DNA from: RGIG1681 sp045594425
GTDB lineage: Bacteria > Bacillota > Clostridia > Christensenellales > UBA1242
NCBI GenBank assembly: GCA_045594425.1
Contig: JAZNYK010000011.1
Coordinates: 56,844 to 120,843 of the forward strand
Direction of reading: 5' to 3'
Length of the DNA: 64,000 nucleotides
Shown here: piece after piece, positions 34,499 through 43,556 of the stretch
Position numbering within the stretch: position 1 is the first letter of the stretch
Layout: every line of letters starts with the position of its first letter
Made by a program: the position numbers and the translations under genes
The notes under the pieces: generated by a model
Database searches by the model: none
What the model was told of the DNA's origin: nothing
What the model saw: only the letters and a program-made list of their open reading frames with translations

Positions 34499-37400
34499 TT
34501 AGTTAGATTTTTGCACACTGGCGCCAACAGGCTTCTTGCTTCCAAATTTCACACCGCTTGTTTTTGCATATTCATAAAAAGCCTCTCTCATTTTTTGGTA
34601 GCCCTCTGCGCTCATGTTTCCTTCAACAAAGTCGTCATGAGGATAAAGACCTTTCTTTTCAGCAAAATGGTTCTCACCAAAATCCCAAACATGATAAGAA
34701 TTTTTAAATTGTTCGAAATCTTTTCCTTCAGATGCTTGCAAGAAATCTTGAATAGCATCATGGAAAGACCCACCGTGTTGCAATACCCAGTTTTCAATAC
34801 CAACACCACCAAGTCCACCTTGTGGGGTTTCACCACGGTTTGGTTTGTAGGCTCCGGCTTTCTTCAAAATTTGTTTTGCTAGCAAAATGTTTGCAACAAT
34901 AAATGGATATTTGTCTGGGTGTTCTTCTCTGATTGTTCTCATACGGTCTTCAAGAGCCATATCTGTTGAATAAGAAACTTTGTTTGTTTTTTGAACAAAC
35001 GAAATATCAATATCAACCAAAACATCTTGAACTTCAACACTTTTCAATCTAAAGTCGCCAGTTGCAATAATTTCACTTGTGTGTTTATCACCAAATTTTT
35101 TAATAAGTCTGCTTTTGAGGTCAGCAAGTCTTTTTGGATTGCTTAAAACAGATTTATCAAGACGCATCATAAAGTCAAAGTCGCCATCACCTGGTTTGTT
35201 TGTTCCACGACCAGTTGAGCCTGTGTCGATAAGTTCAACTGAACCCTCTTGCAAGTTGCCGTCAATTGAAGTTTTTAGTTTTAAACCACTTCCTTCAAGG
35301 GCTTCGGCAATAGCATCATTGATAACTTTGCGTTTGTGTTTTACATCTTTTTCACTATCAGGAATTTTAACCGCAATTTCTTCAACATCTGACCCATACA
35401 AGTTTTCAGATACTTCAAAATGCTCTTCTCCATATTTAGAAAGACCACTCATTTTTGCACGAAGATTGTCATAATCTTGTTCGCTAAACACAAGTTTTCC
35501 ACTTCTGTCAACAACCGGAATATAAAATCCGTTAAGTGCAATATCTAGTCCAATTTTTTCACTGTATGAATTAACAACAATAAAATCAATGTCACTAGAT
35601 GCAAAACCAGTTCGGATGCCATAGTGATGAGAATTATCAGAGTCGCAAAAGCCAGTGTAAAAGGCTTCCATTTTTGTAAGGTTATCAGCACTTGGGTTAT
35701 CGTTTCCTTCTTTTGTTCTTGTGGTTGCAAATCTGTCGTCATTTTTCAAAATGAAATAAACACCACCATAACTGTTAGCCGCTGTGTTTTTGATTGTTTC
35801 ATCGATTGTTTCACCTTTTTTGGTAACCATTGAAACATCGGTGTCAAGTGGGGTTAAATCACTGCCAGCACTTGAGCCCAAAAATTCTTTTGCAACGCTT
35901 CCGTTCCTTAAAATATCTGCAAAGAACTTGCCGTCAATACCTTTTACAAAATCACCTTCTTCAATGGTGAAGTTTTCTGCTTTTGCTGCGTTTCTGTTTC
36001 TAGCATCAGCCGATGATATTTTTTGCGACATATATTCTTTTGCTTGTTCAAGGTTGTTGATGCCCATAACATGAGCAAATTCATAAACAACAAGGTCTGC
36101 AAGTGCATTCTTGTTTTTATATGTATCTGGCAAAAGCCTTGAAGCAAGTGTTTTTATGTCTGAAACAACATCCTCACTTGGCTCAAAATCGCCAATTGCA
36201 TCTTTGTGTTTTTTCACCCTATCAAGAGTTAATAGTTGTTCTCTGAAATCAACCACTATCTTTTTTGATTCAGGGTTTAAATCAGCAAAATTGAAATCAC
36301 CATTTGCAAGATGCAAAAACATTGTGTTTCCTTTTTCAATATTTTTTAGAAATTCTCTCATTGAGTCATTGTTTGAGCCAAGAGAAATTTTGATTAAGTC
36401 AGACGATATAATAACATTTTTAAGACGTGGGCTTTTTACACGCTTAAGTTTTGGCGAAACCATTGAAGCATTATCAAACCTAAAACCCTCACAGTTTGGA
36501 TGCATAACTTCAAATACAGAAAAGATTTTTCCAGCAACAGGAAGGCTGTTTTTCAAAAATACATTTTCGATTTTATTAAGTTCTGCAATTGGATTTGCCG
36601 ATTTTAACAATTGGTCGGCAAGTTGAGTTCGGAAGGTATACATTTCAACAGAGTTTGAATCTGTTAATCTTTGAAGAACTTCAACTGCAATATCTAATTT
36701 GTCGATGTTGAGATTTTCGCCTGATTCTCTTAAGTATGAAATAAAGATGTTCTTTAAGTTAGCATCACCAATTTTTGAATATGCTGAAACAACCTTTAAT
36801 CTATTTGAATTCGCTTGGCTTGCAGGAAGTTTATCAAACAACTTTATTAAAAAGTTGAACTCTGCTGGAAAACCATAAGCAATGTTTGTTTCACCAATTT
36901 CTTGACTGTATTTTTCACAAAGTTCTGGTGTGAGTTTTCTTGAGTAATATGCTGTTTTAAATTCGTCACTAGAACCTTCTTTTAAAAACATTGCTGGAAC
37001 TGTGTCTTTTATAATTTGTGGAACATCATCAGTAAACTCAAAACTATTGTTTGCAACAGCGTCTTCAAACGCAATAGCGTATGTCTTTTTTACTTCTTGA
37101 ATATTCTCGCTTGTTGAAATTGCTTTTGATGTTTTATTTACAGTGTGAACAACTGCTTCTCCCTTTTGCGCAATTTCAATAACATTTCTAAACTCGTCAA
37201 CAAAATCCATTGTTTGTTCAAAACCAAAACGTGACACTAGGCTTTGATATAAATTTTCTTTCTTGATATATACGTCACGGCCAAACCTAACTTTTGAAAA
37301 TTCTGATGACGCTGTGATTAGTTGTCTTTCAAGACAAACAGAAAGGTCTTTATCTTTTAACACTTTTTTGCAAAGTGGGTGTTCATGGATAAACTCTGGC

Positions 37401-39217
37401 GTAATTTTTTTAGAATAAAACGCTGTTTTAATTTGCTCAAATTCTGCTTGTTGTTCAGGAGAATAATCCGTTGTGTCAACAGAATCAAGAAACAGTTCTG
37501 GAACGGCAACCTTCATTTCTTCTGGAATATGCTCTGGGTATGGCAAATCAGAATTTTTTAAAAGCGCACTTGTTCTTGCAATATAAACTTCTTTTATTTC
37601 TTTTGAAGATGCCGCAAGTGCAAGTTGCTTGTCGAAAAATTCCGTAATTGAACTATAATCCCATGAGTTTGCCATGTTAATCATATCTCTATAGCCAATA
37701 ACAATGTCCATGGTGTCATCAAAGCCAAAACGTCTTTCAAAGTTTTGATAGATATTTTCATAATTAAGTCCAGATTCACCAGAACGGATTTGTTTTTGTT
37801 CAAAACATGAAGAAAGGTCTTTCCCTCTTAAAAACTCAACATAAGATGGATTTTCTGCCAAAATTTCAGGTGTTATGCTTTTTGTGTAGAACAAATTTTT
37901 AAGTTCTTCTGGTGCAGATTCATTAATATAAAGAGCACTATTTCTTTCCCTGAAGCCACCAGATATTTTTCGATAATCTGGTGCTTTTGAATGATAATCA
38001 CCATTGCTTGGTCCGTTGACAATCATACGGCGCATAGATTCATAAAACTCATCTTTTGTATATGGTCTGTCATAGTCTGCATTAGATGTTATAACTTTTG
38101 TTTGATAAATATTTTTTTCTGGGTCATGTTCGTTTCCGGCGTAACGCATATACATATCATTCATAAGTTTAAGCATTTCTGCATCATTGTTGGAGAAAAA
38201 TCCGCCACATTCATTATCAAAATCAACAACGTTTTTAAGCCCAAATCTTCCAACAAAACTTGATATGCTAAAGTCGGTTAACAAAGCGGCAGAAAATGGT
38301 AATTTTTCAACATATCCTTTTGGTTGTGTCTCAATTTCCAAACCAATTCTTTCACCATAAGAGTCTTCATGTTTGCCCAAAAATTTGCTTGGAGAAACAT
38401 AGTCAAACAATGCTTCATATTGTGAGTTTTCTAACTTTACCTCGGGGGTTGAACCGTATTTTCCAACGGTTTTATCAAGCAAACTTTCTGAAAATGCTTC
38501 AACCTGCTTATGCAAGATTTCATGAGATGTTTCACCCTTAATTAGTGGTTCAATTTCACCATATGTGCAAACCAGTGATGCAACTTTTTCATGTTCTGCC
38601 ATAAAATCACGAAGGGCGCTTTCCGAAACATCATAGGTCGCAAGATTTCTTGACAGGTTTTTACCTTCAAACATTTTCCAATTTGAAATAATCTTTCTAA
38701 TGCTTAAAGTTCCATTGTTAAAATCTCTTGCAAGTGTTCTATAATAATCATTTTTGCCACCTCTTTGCATATGCTCAACATCAAAAGACATCTCGTTTAG
38801 TGCCGTTGCAAGGTCTGGTGTGCTTGGGTCTAAACTTGAAAGCAAGTCCATTAATCCGTTTGATTTTATCATATCCCAATCAAGAGTAAGCAATTTTTCA
38901 ACACCAAATTTTTCAATGAGTGCACGTTCTTTTTCTATCACATGAGCGGTTGATATTTTTCCAACAAGGCCATATTTTGCCATGTTTTCAATTGTAAGAT
39001 AGTCAATAGAAATATCATCCAAAACTTTTTTTGGAAGAACTGCATAAAGTTGTCTGTCCTCTTGATTCATGCACTCAATCGGAATTCTATTTTTCAAATT
39101 ATATTTAAAAAAGTTTTCAAGAGATAATGTTTTTGAATAAATTGTTTCATAAACAGCATCAGGCACCCCTGCAACTTTTTTTGAAAATAACTGGCTTTTT
39201 TTGTATTTATATGCCAT
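34499..39217 (-). CDS. Giant repeat protein with C-terminal CCA/OAS-like nucleotidyltransferase domain
   Basis: The protein has 1572 residues, no signal peptide and no membrane segments. Residues about 1295-1520 look like a polymerase-beta-type nucleotidyltransferase: GSTGRGTN near 1332, DGDFDFMM just after (the two metal aspartates), VDIDIS near 1400 (third aspartate) and GGLGGVGIENWVLQ near 1466. This resembles class I CCA-adding enzymes and OAS/CD-NTases. Three units of about 155 residues begin near 442, 597 and 753. Each has YxxK/R-x-(I/L)TPE; the first two also carry KDLSxCxE and RFGFxxTMD. The rest is unassigned. GGAGGA precedes the ATG. The product of the enzyme is unknown. It lies 21 bases after rdgB. 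Confidence 0.82.
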   Translation of the reverse strand: MAYKYKKSQLFSKKVAGVPDAVYETIYSKTLSLENFFKYNLKNRIPIECMNQEDRQLYAVLPKKVLDDISIDYLTIENMAKYGLVGKISTAHVIEKERALIEKFGVEKLLTLDWDMIKSNGLMDLLSSLDPSTPDLATALNEMSFDVEHMQRGGKNDYYRTLARDFNNGTLSIRKIISNWKMFEGKNLSRNLATYDVSESALRDFMAEHEKVASLVCTYGEIEPLIKGETSHEILHKQVEAFSESLLDKTVGKYGSTPEVKLENSQYEALFDYVSPSKFLGKHEDSYGERIGLEIETQPKGYVEKLPFSAALLTDFSISSFVGRFGLKNVVDFDNECGGFFSNNDAEMLKLMNDMYMRYAGNEHDPEKNIYQTKVITSNADYDRPYTKDEFYESMRRMIVNGPSNGDYHSKAPDYRKISGGFRERNSALYINESAPEELKNLFYTKSITPEILAENPSYVEFLRGKDLSSCFEQKQIRSGESGLNYENIYQNFERRFGFDDTMDIVIGYRDMINMANSWDYSSITEFFDKQLALAASSKEIKEVYIARTSALLKNSDLPYPEHIPEEMKVAVPELFLDSVDTTDYSPEQQAEFEQIKTAFYSKKITPEFIHEHPLCKKVLKDKDLSVCLERQLITASSEFSKVRFGRDVYIKKENLYQSLVSRFGFEQTMDFVDEFRNVIEIAQKGEAVVHTVNKTSKAISTSENIQEVKKTYAIAFEDAVANNSFEFTDDVPQIIKDTVPAMFLKEGSSDEFKTAYYSRKLTPELCEKYSQEIGETNIAYGFPAEFNFLIKLFDKLPASQANSNRLKVVSAYSKIGDANLKNIFISYLRESGENLNIDKLDIAVEVLQRLTDSNSVEMYTFRTQLADQLLKSANPIAELNKIENVFLKNSLPVAGKIFSVFEVMHPNCEGFRFDNASMVSPKLKRVKSPRLKNVIISSDLIKISLGSNNDSMREFLKNIEKGNTMFLHLANGDFNFADLNPESKKIVVDFREQLLTLDRVKKHKDAIGDFEPSEDVVSDIKTLASRLLPDTYKNKNALADLVVYEFAHVMGINNLEQAKEYMSQKISSADARNRNAAKAENFTIEEGDFVKGIDGKFFADILRNGSVAKEFLGSSAGSDLTPLDTDVSMVTKKGETIDETIKNTAANSYGGVYFILKNDDRFATTRTKEGNDNPSADNLTKMEAFYTGFCDSDNSHHYGIRTGFASSDIDFIVVNSYSEKIGLDIALNGFYIPVVDRSGKLVFSEQDYDNLRAKMSGLSKYGEEHFEVSENLYGSDVEEIAVKIPDSEKDVKHKRKVINDAIAEALEGSGLKLKTSIDGNLQEGSVELIDTGSTGRGTNKPGDGDFDFMMRLDKSVLSNPKRLADLKSRLIKKFGDKHTSEIIATGDFRLKSVEVQDVLVDIDISFVQKTNKVSYSTDMALEDRMRTIREEHPDKYPFIVANILLAKQILKKAGAYKPNRGETPQGGLGGVGIENWVLQHGGSFHDAIQDFLQASEGKDFEQFKNSYHVWDFGENHFAEKKGLYPHDDFVEGNMSAEGYQKMREAFYEYAKTSGVKFGSKKPVGASVQKSN

Positions 39218-39238
39218 GGCATATCCTCCGCATTTGTT

Positions 39239-39883
39239 TTAATTTGGTTGATTTTGATTTTCTAGTGAGTTTAAGTGTTTCAAAGTTTCAGATAACGCAA
39301 CCATTCTGTATGTGTTTTCTGCATCCTTTCCAACGGTTTCGTGAAGTGATTTTCCTGTGCTTTTTAATAAAAACACACAATATGAATATGGCTTTTTGAT
39401 TGGCTCTAACACTTTTTCAGCAATTGTGCCTTCGGTTTTTCCACCAAACTGTTTGTAAGAACCATCAGCAAACATACAAGTAACAGCACATCTAAATGTT
39501 GCACTTCTATCTTTTGCTCCTTGCATAAGCCTGATTATTTTGTTTGTGCTCTCATGTGCTGGAAGTGTTGGGTCGGCAAGCATTTCTTGTTCAGCATAAC
39601 GTGCTGTGTGGATGCCTGGCTCGCCATTAAGTGCTTTGATAAAAAGCCCTGAATCATCAGTAATGATTGGATGATTAATGCCGTGACTAACACAAAAATC
39701 ATGGATAGCATTTGCTTTGATTAAAGAATTTTCTTCAATGGTTAAACCATTTTCATCAATCTCACCCCTATCCCAACCAATGTCAGCAAGACACAAAATT
39801 TCAAGGTTTAAACCATGCTTTTTAACAATATGTTCAAGGTCTTCTAATTTTCTTTTGTTTGTTGTTCCAAAAATAACTTTCAT
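39239..39883 (-). CDS. rdgB: XTP/dITP pyrophosphatase, RdgB/HAM1 family
   Basis: The 214-residue enzyme hydrolyses non-canonical purine triphosphates to monophosphate and pyrophosphate. Family marks are FGTTNKRK at the N-terminus, ENSLIKA, ITDDSGL and the PGIHTARYA motif. AGAGGAAG precedes the ATG. It is the first gene of the minus-strand string leading into the giant nucleotidyltransferase, 21 bases downstream. It may be a housekeeping gene that shares the promoter rather than a functional partner. Confidence 0.92.
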   Translation of the reverse strand: MKVIFGTTNKRKLEDLEHIVKKHGLNLEILCLADIGWDRGEIDENGLTIEENSLIKANAIHDFCVSHGINHPIITDDSGLFIKALNGEPGIHTARYAEQEMLADPTLPAHESTNKIIRLMQGAKDRSATFRCAVTCMFADGSYKQFGGKTEGTIAEKVLEPIKKPYSYCVFLLKSTGKSLHETVGKDAENTYRMVALSETLKHLNSLENQNQPN

Positions 39884-39921
39884 TATGCTTCCTCTTTTTT
39901 AGTGTTTTTTATTTATTAATT

Positions 39922-39949
39922 TTAAAATTTAACTATAGTTAAATTTTAA
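39922..39949. promoter_or_regulatory. 28-base perfect palindrome upstream of rdgB; candidate operator
   Basis: Every base from 39922 to 39949 pairs across the centre between 39935 and 39936; the core reads TTTAACTATAGTTAAA. On the minus strand a TATAAT (39966-39961) lies 11 bases upstream, so the palindrome spans the expected transcription start and early leader. That is a typical place for a dimeric repressor to bind. Confidence 0.6.
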
Positions 39950-39982
39950 CAAAATATTGTATTATAGTCTAATAAAATAAAC

Positions 39983-40012
39983 AAAAAAAGAAGTGTTGAC
40001 ACTTCTTTTTTC
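39983..40012 (-). terminator. Terminator of the 40018 PH-domain gene
   Basis: An AAAGAAGTGT/ACACTTCTTT stem of ten pairs with a two-base loop and a T-rich tail on the minus strand. Confidence 0.85.
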
Positions 40013-40017
40013 TTTGA

Positions 40018-40695
40018 TTATTTGTTTTTGTTTGTTTCGCTTTTATTTTCCTTCATACCCTTAACATATTCGGTTTTGTATCCAGGGTTTTCATCTGGAC
40101 GGAATTTGTTTGGAAATTCAATATCTGTTTTGATATCGATGACAATTTCTTGAAGTTTTTGAGTAATGAAATAAGGGTCAGAAATATCAAACAAAATATT
40201 TGCACCAGCGTTGCTTTTGATGTAAACGTCACCAACTTTAAGCATTTTGTCAAAAAGACCTACTTTTAAATTAACTGATTGAATTTCTGAATAATAAATG
40301 TTTTGGAAATCAATTCCGATAATTCCAGATTTGATAATAATTCTTTTGTTTGTAAATGCATACTCAAGATTTTTATACTGTTTGCTTGCGGTTATAATAT
40401 TGCCAATCCAAATCCAAACTGGAAGCAAGTGGAATGCAAAAAAGATAATCAAAAAGAAAATCATGCCTGTTGGGATTTCCATTTTTCCAGCACACATAGC
40501 AACAATAAAAGTTCCGTCAAACAAAAGCCATAAAAGTGCTATTGGAAACATCTTGAAAAAGGAACCAAATATGTATGCCGATTTTTTTGGCTTTCCTCTC
40601 CACAAAATTTGTTCGCCTTTATCAATAATATGTTCGATTTCGGTGAATGAAGATTCTTTTGAGTTTTTAAAATAATTTTCATTAATAGTTTTCAT
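40018..40695 (-). CDS. Membrane protein with bacterial PH domain (bPH2/DUF304-like)
   Basis: The 225-residue protein has two adjacent membrane helices (about 50-75 and 85-110). They are followed by a bPH-type beta domain with YAFTNKRIIIKSGIIGIDF, the hallmark AxTNxRVIxxxG pattern, and a lysine-rich tail. The start is set at 40695, where GTGAGG lies ahead; ten residues of an upstream extension are discounted. A paralogue with the same plan is at 50067-50615. The function of such proteins is mostly unknown. Confidence 0.83.
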   Translation of the reverse strand: MKTINENYFKNSKESSFTEIEHIIDKGEQILWRGKPKKSAYIFGSFFKMFPIALLWLLFDGTFIVAMCAGKMEIPTGMIFFLIIFFAFHLLPVWIWIGNIITASKQYKNLEYAFTNKRIIIKSGIIGIDFQNIYYSEIQSVNLKVGLFDKMLKVGDVYIKSNAGANILFDISDPYFITQKLQEIVIDIKTDIEFPNKFRPDENPGYKTEYVKGMKENKSETNKNK

Positions 40696-40825
40696 GGTTA
40701 CCTCACTAATGCAAGTGTAACACAAATAGCATAAATTTTAAAAACTATTTTGTGTTATTTGCAATAAATTTTCTTTTTAATCAATCACTGATTGTGCTAA
40801 AATATTTTTATCAAAAGGAGTTTTT

Positions 40826-41713
40826 ATGAATAAATCAAAAGTATATTTCTCAAAAACAATAACACCTGAAAAAGTTGTTGAACTTTTTAATAAATTAAAC
40901 ACACCATTAAAAGGCAACGTTGCTATAAAGGTTCATTCTGGCGAAAAAGGCAATCAAAACTTTTTAAAACCAGAGTTTTGGAAACCTCTTGTAGCACTTG
41001 TTAACGGCACAATTGTTGAGTGTAACACCGCCTATGCCGGAGCAAGAAATGAAACACATAAACACGAGCAACTTATGCGTGAACACGGCTGGACTGAACA
41101 TTTTAATGTTGACATTTTAGACGCAGAAGGTCCAGATGATGTGTTGGACATTCCAGAAGGTCAAGTTATTCAAAAAAACTATGTTGGCAAAAACCTTGCG
41201 TTGTATGACTCAATGCTTGTGCTTTCACATTTTAAAGGGCACCCTATGGGTGGATATGGAGGCGCATTAAAACAACTTTCAATCGGGCTTGCTTCAAGTG
41301 CAGGAAAATGCTATATTCATTCAGCCGGTGCAACCCTTAGTCAAAAAGAAGTTTGGGGCAAAACCGCACCTCAAAACAAATTTTTGGAATCTATGGCAGA
41401 TGCAGCAAAATCAGTAATTGACTTTTTTGACGGAAACATTGTCTATGTTAATGTTATGAAAAACTTGTCGGTTGATTGCGATTGTTGTGAGGTTGCCGAA
41501 GACCCTTGCATGAAAGATATTGGAATTTTGGCATCTCTTGACCCAGTTGCATTAGACAAAGCGTGCGTTGATTTAATTTATCAAGCAACCAACGACCCTG
41601 GTCAAAAACACTTTTTAAAACGCTTGGAATCAAGAAACGGAACCCACACAATTGACGTTGCCGAAAAAATTGGATGTGGTTTAAAACAATATGAACTTAT
41701 TGAAATTGAATAA
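40826..41713 (+). CDS. DUF362-family protein
   Basis: The 295-residue protein matches the DUF362 core: VAIKVHSGEKGN near the start, KGHPMGGYGGALKQLSIGLAS in the middle and ASLDPVALDKACVD near the end. A CDCC cluster lies near residue 215. The C-terminal ferredoxin domain seen in many relatives is absent. The family is suspected to be iron-sulfur or redox related but has no settled reaction. AAAGGAG precedes the ATG and a strong terminator follows. Confidence 0.88.
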   Translation: MNKSKVYFSKTITPEKVVELFNKLNTPLKGNVAIKVHSGEKGNQNFLKPEFWKPLVALVNGTIVECNTAYAGARNETHKHEQLMREHGWTEHFNVDILDAEGPDDVLDIPEGQVIQKNYVGKNLALYDSMLVLSHFKGHPMGGYGGALKQLSIGLASSAGKCYIHSAGATLSQKEVWGKTAPQNKFLESMADAAKSVIDFFDGNIVYVNVMKNLSVDCDCCEVAEDPCMKDIGILASLDPVALDKACVDLIYQATNDPGQKHFLKRLESRNGTHTIDVAEKIGCGLKQYELIEIE

Positions 41714-41748
41714 TAAAAAAATCGTTACTTAAAGTAACGATTTTTTAT
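41714..41748. terminator. Bidirectional terminator between DUF362 and HD genes
   Basis: An ATCGTTACT/AGTAACGAT stem with a three-base loop is flanked by A and T runs that serve both convergent genes. Confidence 0.88.
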
Positions 41749-42188
41749 TACATTTTTTGCTTTGGTTCAGGCTCATCTGAAAAGCCTTTTTCAAGAAGCC
41801 CATCTATAACTTTTTTGCAGTTTAGATAAACAATTGAATCTTTGCCTCTTCTTTTTGCAATATCTTCAAGACGTGCTGCAAATGTTACATATTCGCCAGT
41901 TTTGCTGATATGCATATCGGCAAAGTTTAAAAGGTCAAGTGCTGGCGACTCATAACCAACCTCTGGTTTTCCATGATAAAGCACTTCAGTTGAATATTTA
42001 TAATTTTGCTTTTCAAGCATTCTTGCACCAACAATATGGTGTTCATCGGCTTCGCCAAATTCATAACCAATGTCATGCACAAGCCCTAGTGTGAACATTT
42101 CTTCTGGGTCAAGCCCGTGTTTTTCAGCATTATCTTTCATAAGTTTTGCAACTGCAAAAATATGTTTCTTTCTGTTTTCGTCAATCAT
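41748..42188 (-). CDS. Small HD-domain phosphohydrolase
   Basis: The 146-residue protein has an HD domain with GLVHDIGYEFG (HD pair, near residue 38), EHHIVGA, YHGKPE and NFADMH, consistent with a metal-dependent phosphohydrolase. It is preceded by a 12-base gap after the HExxH gene, so the two form one operon. It shares little beyond motifs with the HD protein at 32275. The substrate is unknown. Confidence 0.85.
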   Translation of the reverse strand: MIDENRKKHIFAVAKLMKDNAEKHGLDPEEMFTLGLVHDIGYEFGEADEHHIVGARMLEKQNYKYSTEVLYHGKPEVGYESPALDLLNFADMHISKTGEYVTFAARLEDIAKRRGKDSIVYLNCKKVIDGLLEKGFSDEPEPKQKM

Positions 42189-42200
42189 TTTTCACCTATT

Positions 42201-43421
42201 TTATTTGTTTTTGCCAGGTTGCCCAGCGTTAAGTTCTGCATATCGTTCAGTAACTTCTTTAATATCATAAATAGGACAAAGAGAACACATTCCAAAATGA
42301 ATAAAGGTGTCTCTTTTAATTAATTTGTCAAGTGCCTCTGGTTTCATTGTGAAGTTTGGATTTTTTGCTAATGTTTTTCCCACTGCAAACACATCATATT
42401 TTAAAACAATTTCTTGAATGAGTTCGGCTATTTGTTTATCAAACCTAACAAGCAAAGACCTTTCAAGGTCAAAGATATATTGCCTTAAAGATTCTGTTTC
42501 ATCATCCCATTCGTCATAATGTTCCAATTTTGCAATGTTTTCAGGTGTTAAAATTTCAAATCTGCGTGATTGAATTTCTTCACAAACTTTAATCACTTCT
42601 TCTTTTATTTCTAAATACTTTTCTTGTTGAATTTGATTTTCTTGGTCATTTTTTGCTTTTCGCTTTTTAACATAAGGCACGGCCAATTCCAAATGACTTC
42701 TGCATGGGTTATTTTCATCAGTTGCTTGAAGTGCTGATTCTAAAATTCTGATTGATTCTTCAAAAGAATATTCACGTGCGTCAATTTCTCTTGGGCTTTG
42801 ATGATAAAGCGCATAACCCATTTCAGCAAGTTGTTCTTTGGTTGCTTGTGGAAATATTTTGTTACCACCAAACTCTCTAAACGCCATTGCCACCAATTCT
42901 TCTTCAGACAACTCACCTTTTTGTGTTCCATCCAAAGACTTTTGATAACTGGCAGTTGTTAAGTGTTGATAATAATGTCTTGTTTCGTGCAACAATGTAA
43001 TCATATGCTCTAATTTATCAACAACGTGTCCAGTGAAAATATGAGGGGTTATAGAAATCTTTTCCTCTAACGGACTAAATGCAGCAGTTGCACCAGTTTT
43101 TGCTGTTCCTTTTGTTTGCTCAGTAAATAAATTTTCGTCAAGCGAAACCTTGCCTGTCACTTTTTTTGCTGTTTCAGCAGGCAAATCCATAAGGGCATAA
43201 TAGTATAAAAGTGAAGCCAACTCCAAATTAGGTTCTGTTGACCTAGATGCCAAAACTTCACCAAGTCTGTTTTTTAAACCAAGTAATGTTTTTGGTGGTT
43301 TTAAAATTATATTATTTCCTTCATCAAATCGATAAACCATTGAAACTGTTGTGGTTCTTGATTTTGAAACTTCAATTTCTTTTAAAATTTCTTCTTTTGT
43401 TAAAACTTTCTTTTCTTCCAT
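42201..43421 (-). CDS. Unknown protein with HExxH zinc-peptidase-like motif
   Basis: This 406-residue soluble protein contains LLHETRHYYQHL near residue 142, an HExxH metal-binding motif. About 65 residues later EIDAREYSFEE could supply the third ligand. Lys/Glu-rich helices follow, and the C-terminus has CSLC. I do not recognise the family; a gluzincin-like protease is a reasonable guess. The ATG at 43421 has no ribosome binding site, and a TATTAT hexamer lies nine bases upstream, so the leader may be nearly absent. It is co-transcribed with the small HD gene. Confidence 0.72.
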   Translation of the reverse strand: MEEKKVLTKEEILKEIEVSKSRTTTVSMVYRFDEGNNIILKPPKTLLGLKNRLGEVLASRSTEPNLELASLLYYYALMDLPAETAKKVTGKVSLDENLFTEQTKGTAKTGATAAFSPLEEKISITPHIFTGHVVDKLEHMITLLHETRHYYQHLTTASYQKSLDGTQKGELSEEELVAMAFREFGGNKIFPQATKEQLAEMGYALYHQSPREIDAREYSFEESIRILESALQATDENNPCRSHLELAVPYVKKRKAKNDQENQIQQEKYLEIKEEVIKVCEEIQSRRFEILTPENIAKLEHYDEWDDETESLRQYIFDLERSLLVRFDKQIAELIQEIVLKYDVFAVGKTLAKNPNFTMKPEALDKLIKRDTFIHFGMCSLCPIYDIKEVTERYAELNAGQPGKNK

Positions 43422-43556
43422 ATTTTTATGATAATAAAATTAATAACAAAAAACAATCCATATGAGGTTAAATTTGCACAAAATATTGAAATGTTTGATT
43501 TTGTCTATAAATTTGTGATATATTCGCTATATAAATAACGATTTATCGGAGATAAT

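Noticed and set aside
36111..36626. 171-codon open frame antisense to the giant nucleotidyltransferase gene
   Set aside because: Low-complexity Ser/Phe/Leu composition typical of reverse-complement shadows, and it has no start signal.
43419..43437. Leaderless start for the HExxH gene
   Set aside because: A TATTAT lies nine bases upstream of the ATG, but no acceptable -35 at the right distance was found, so the claim is too weak to list as a promoter.
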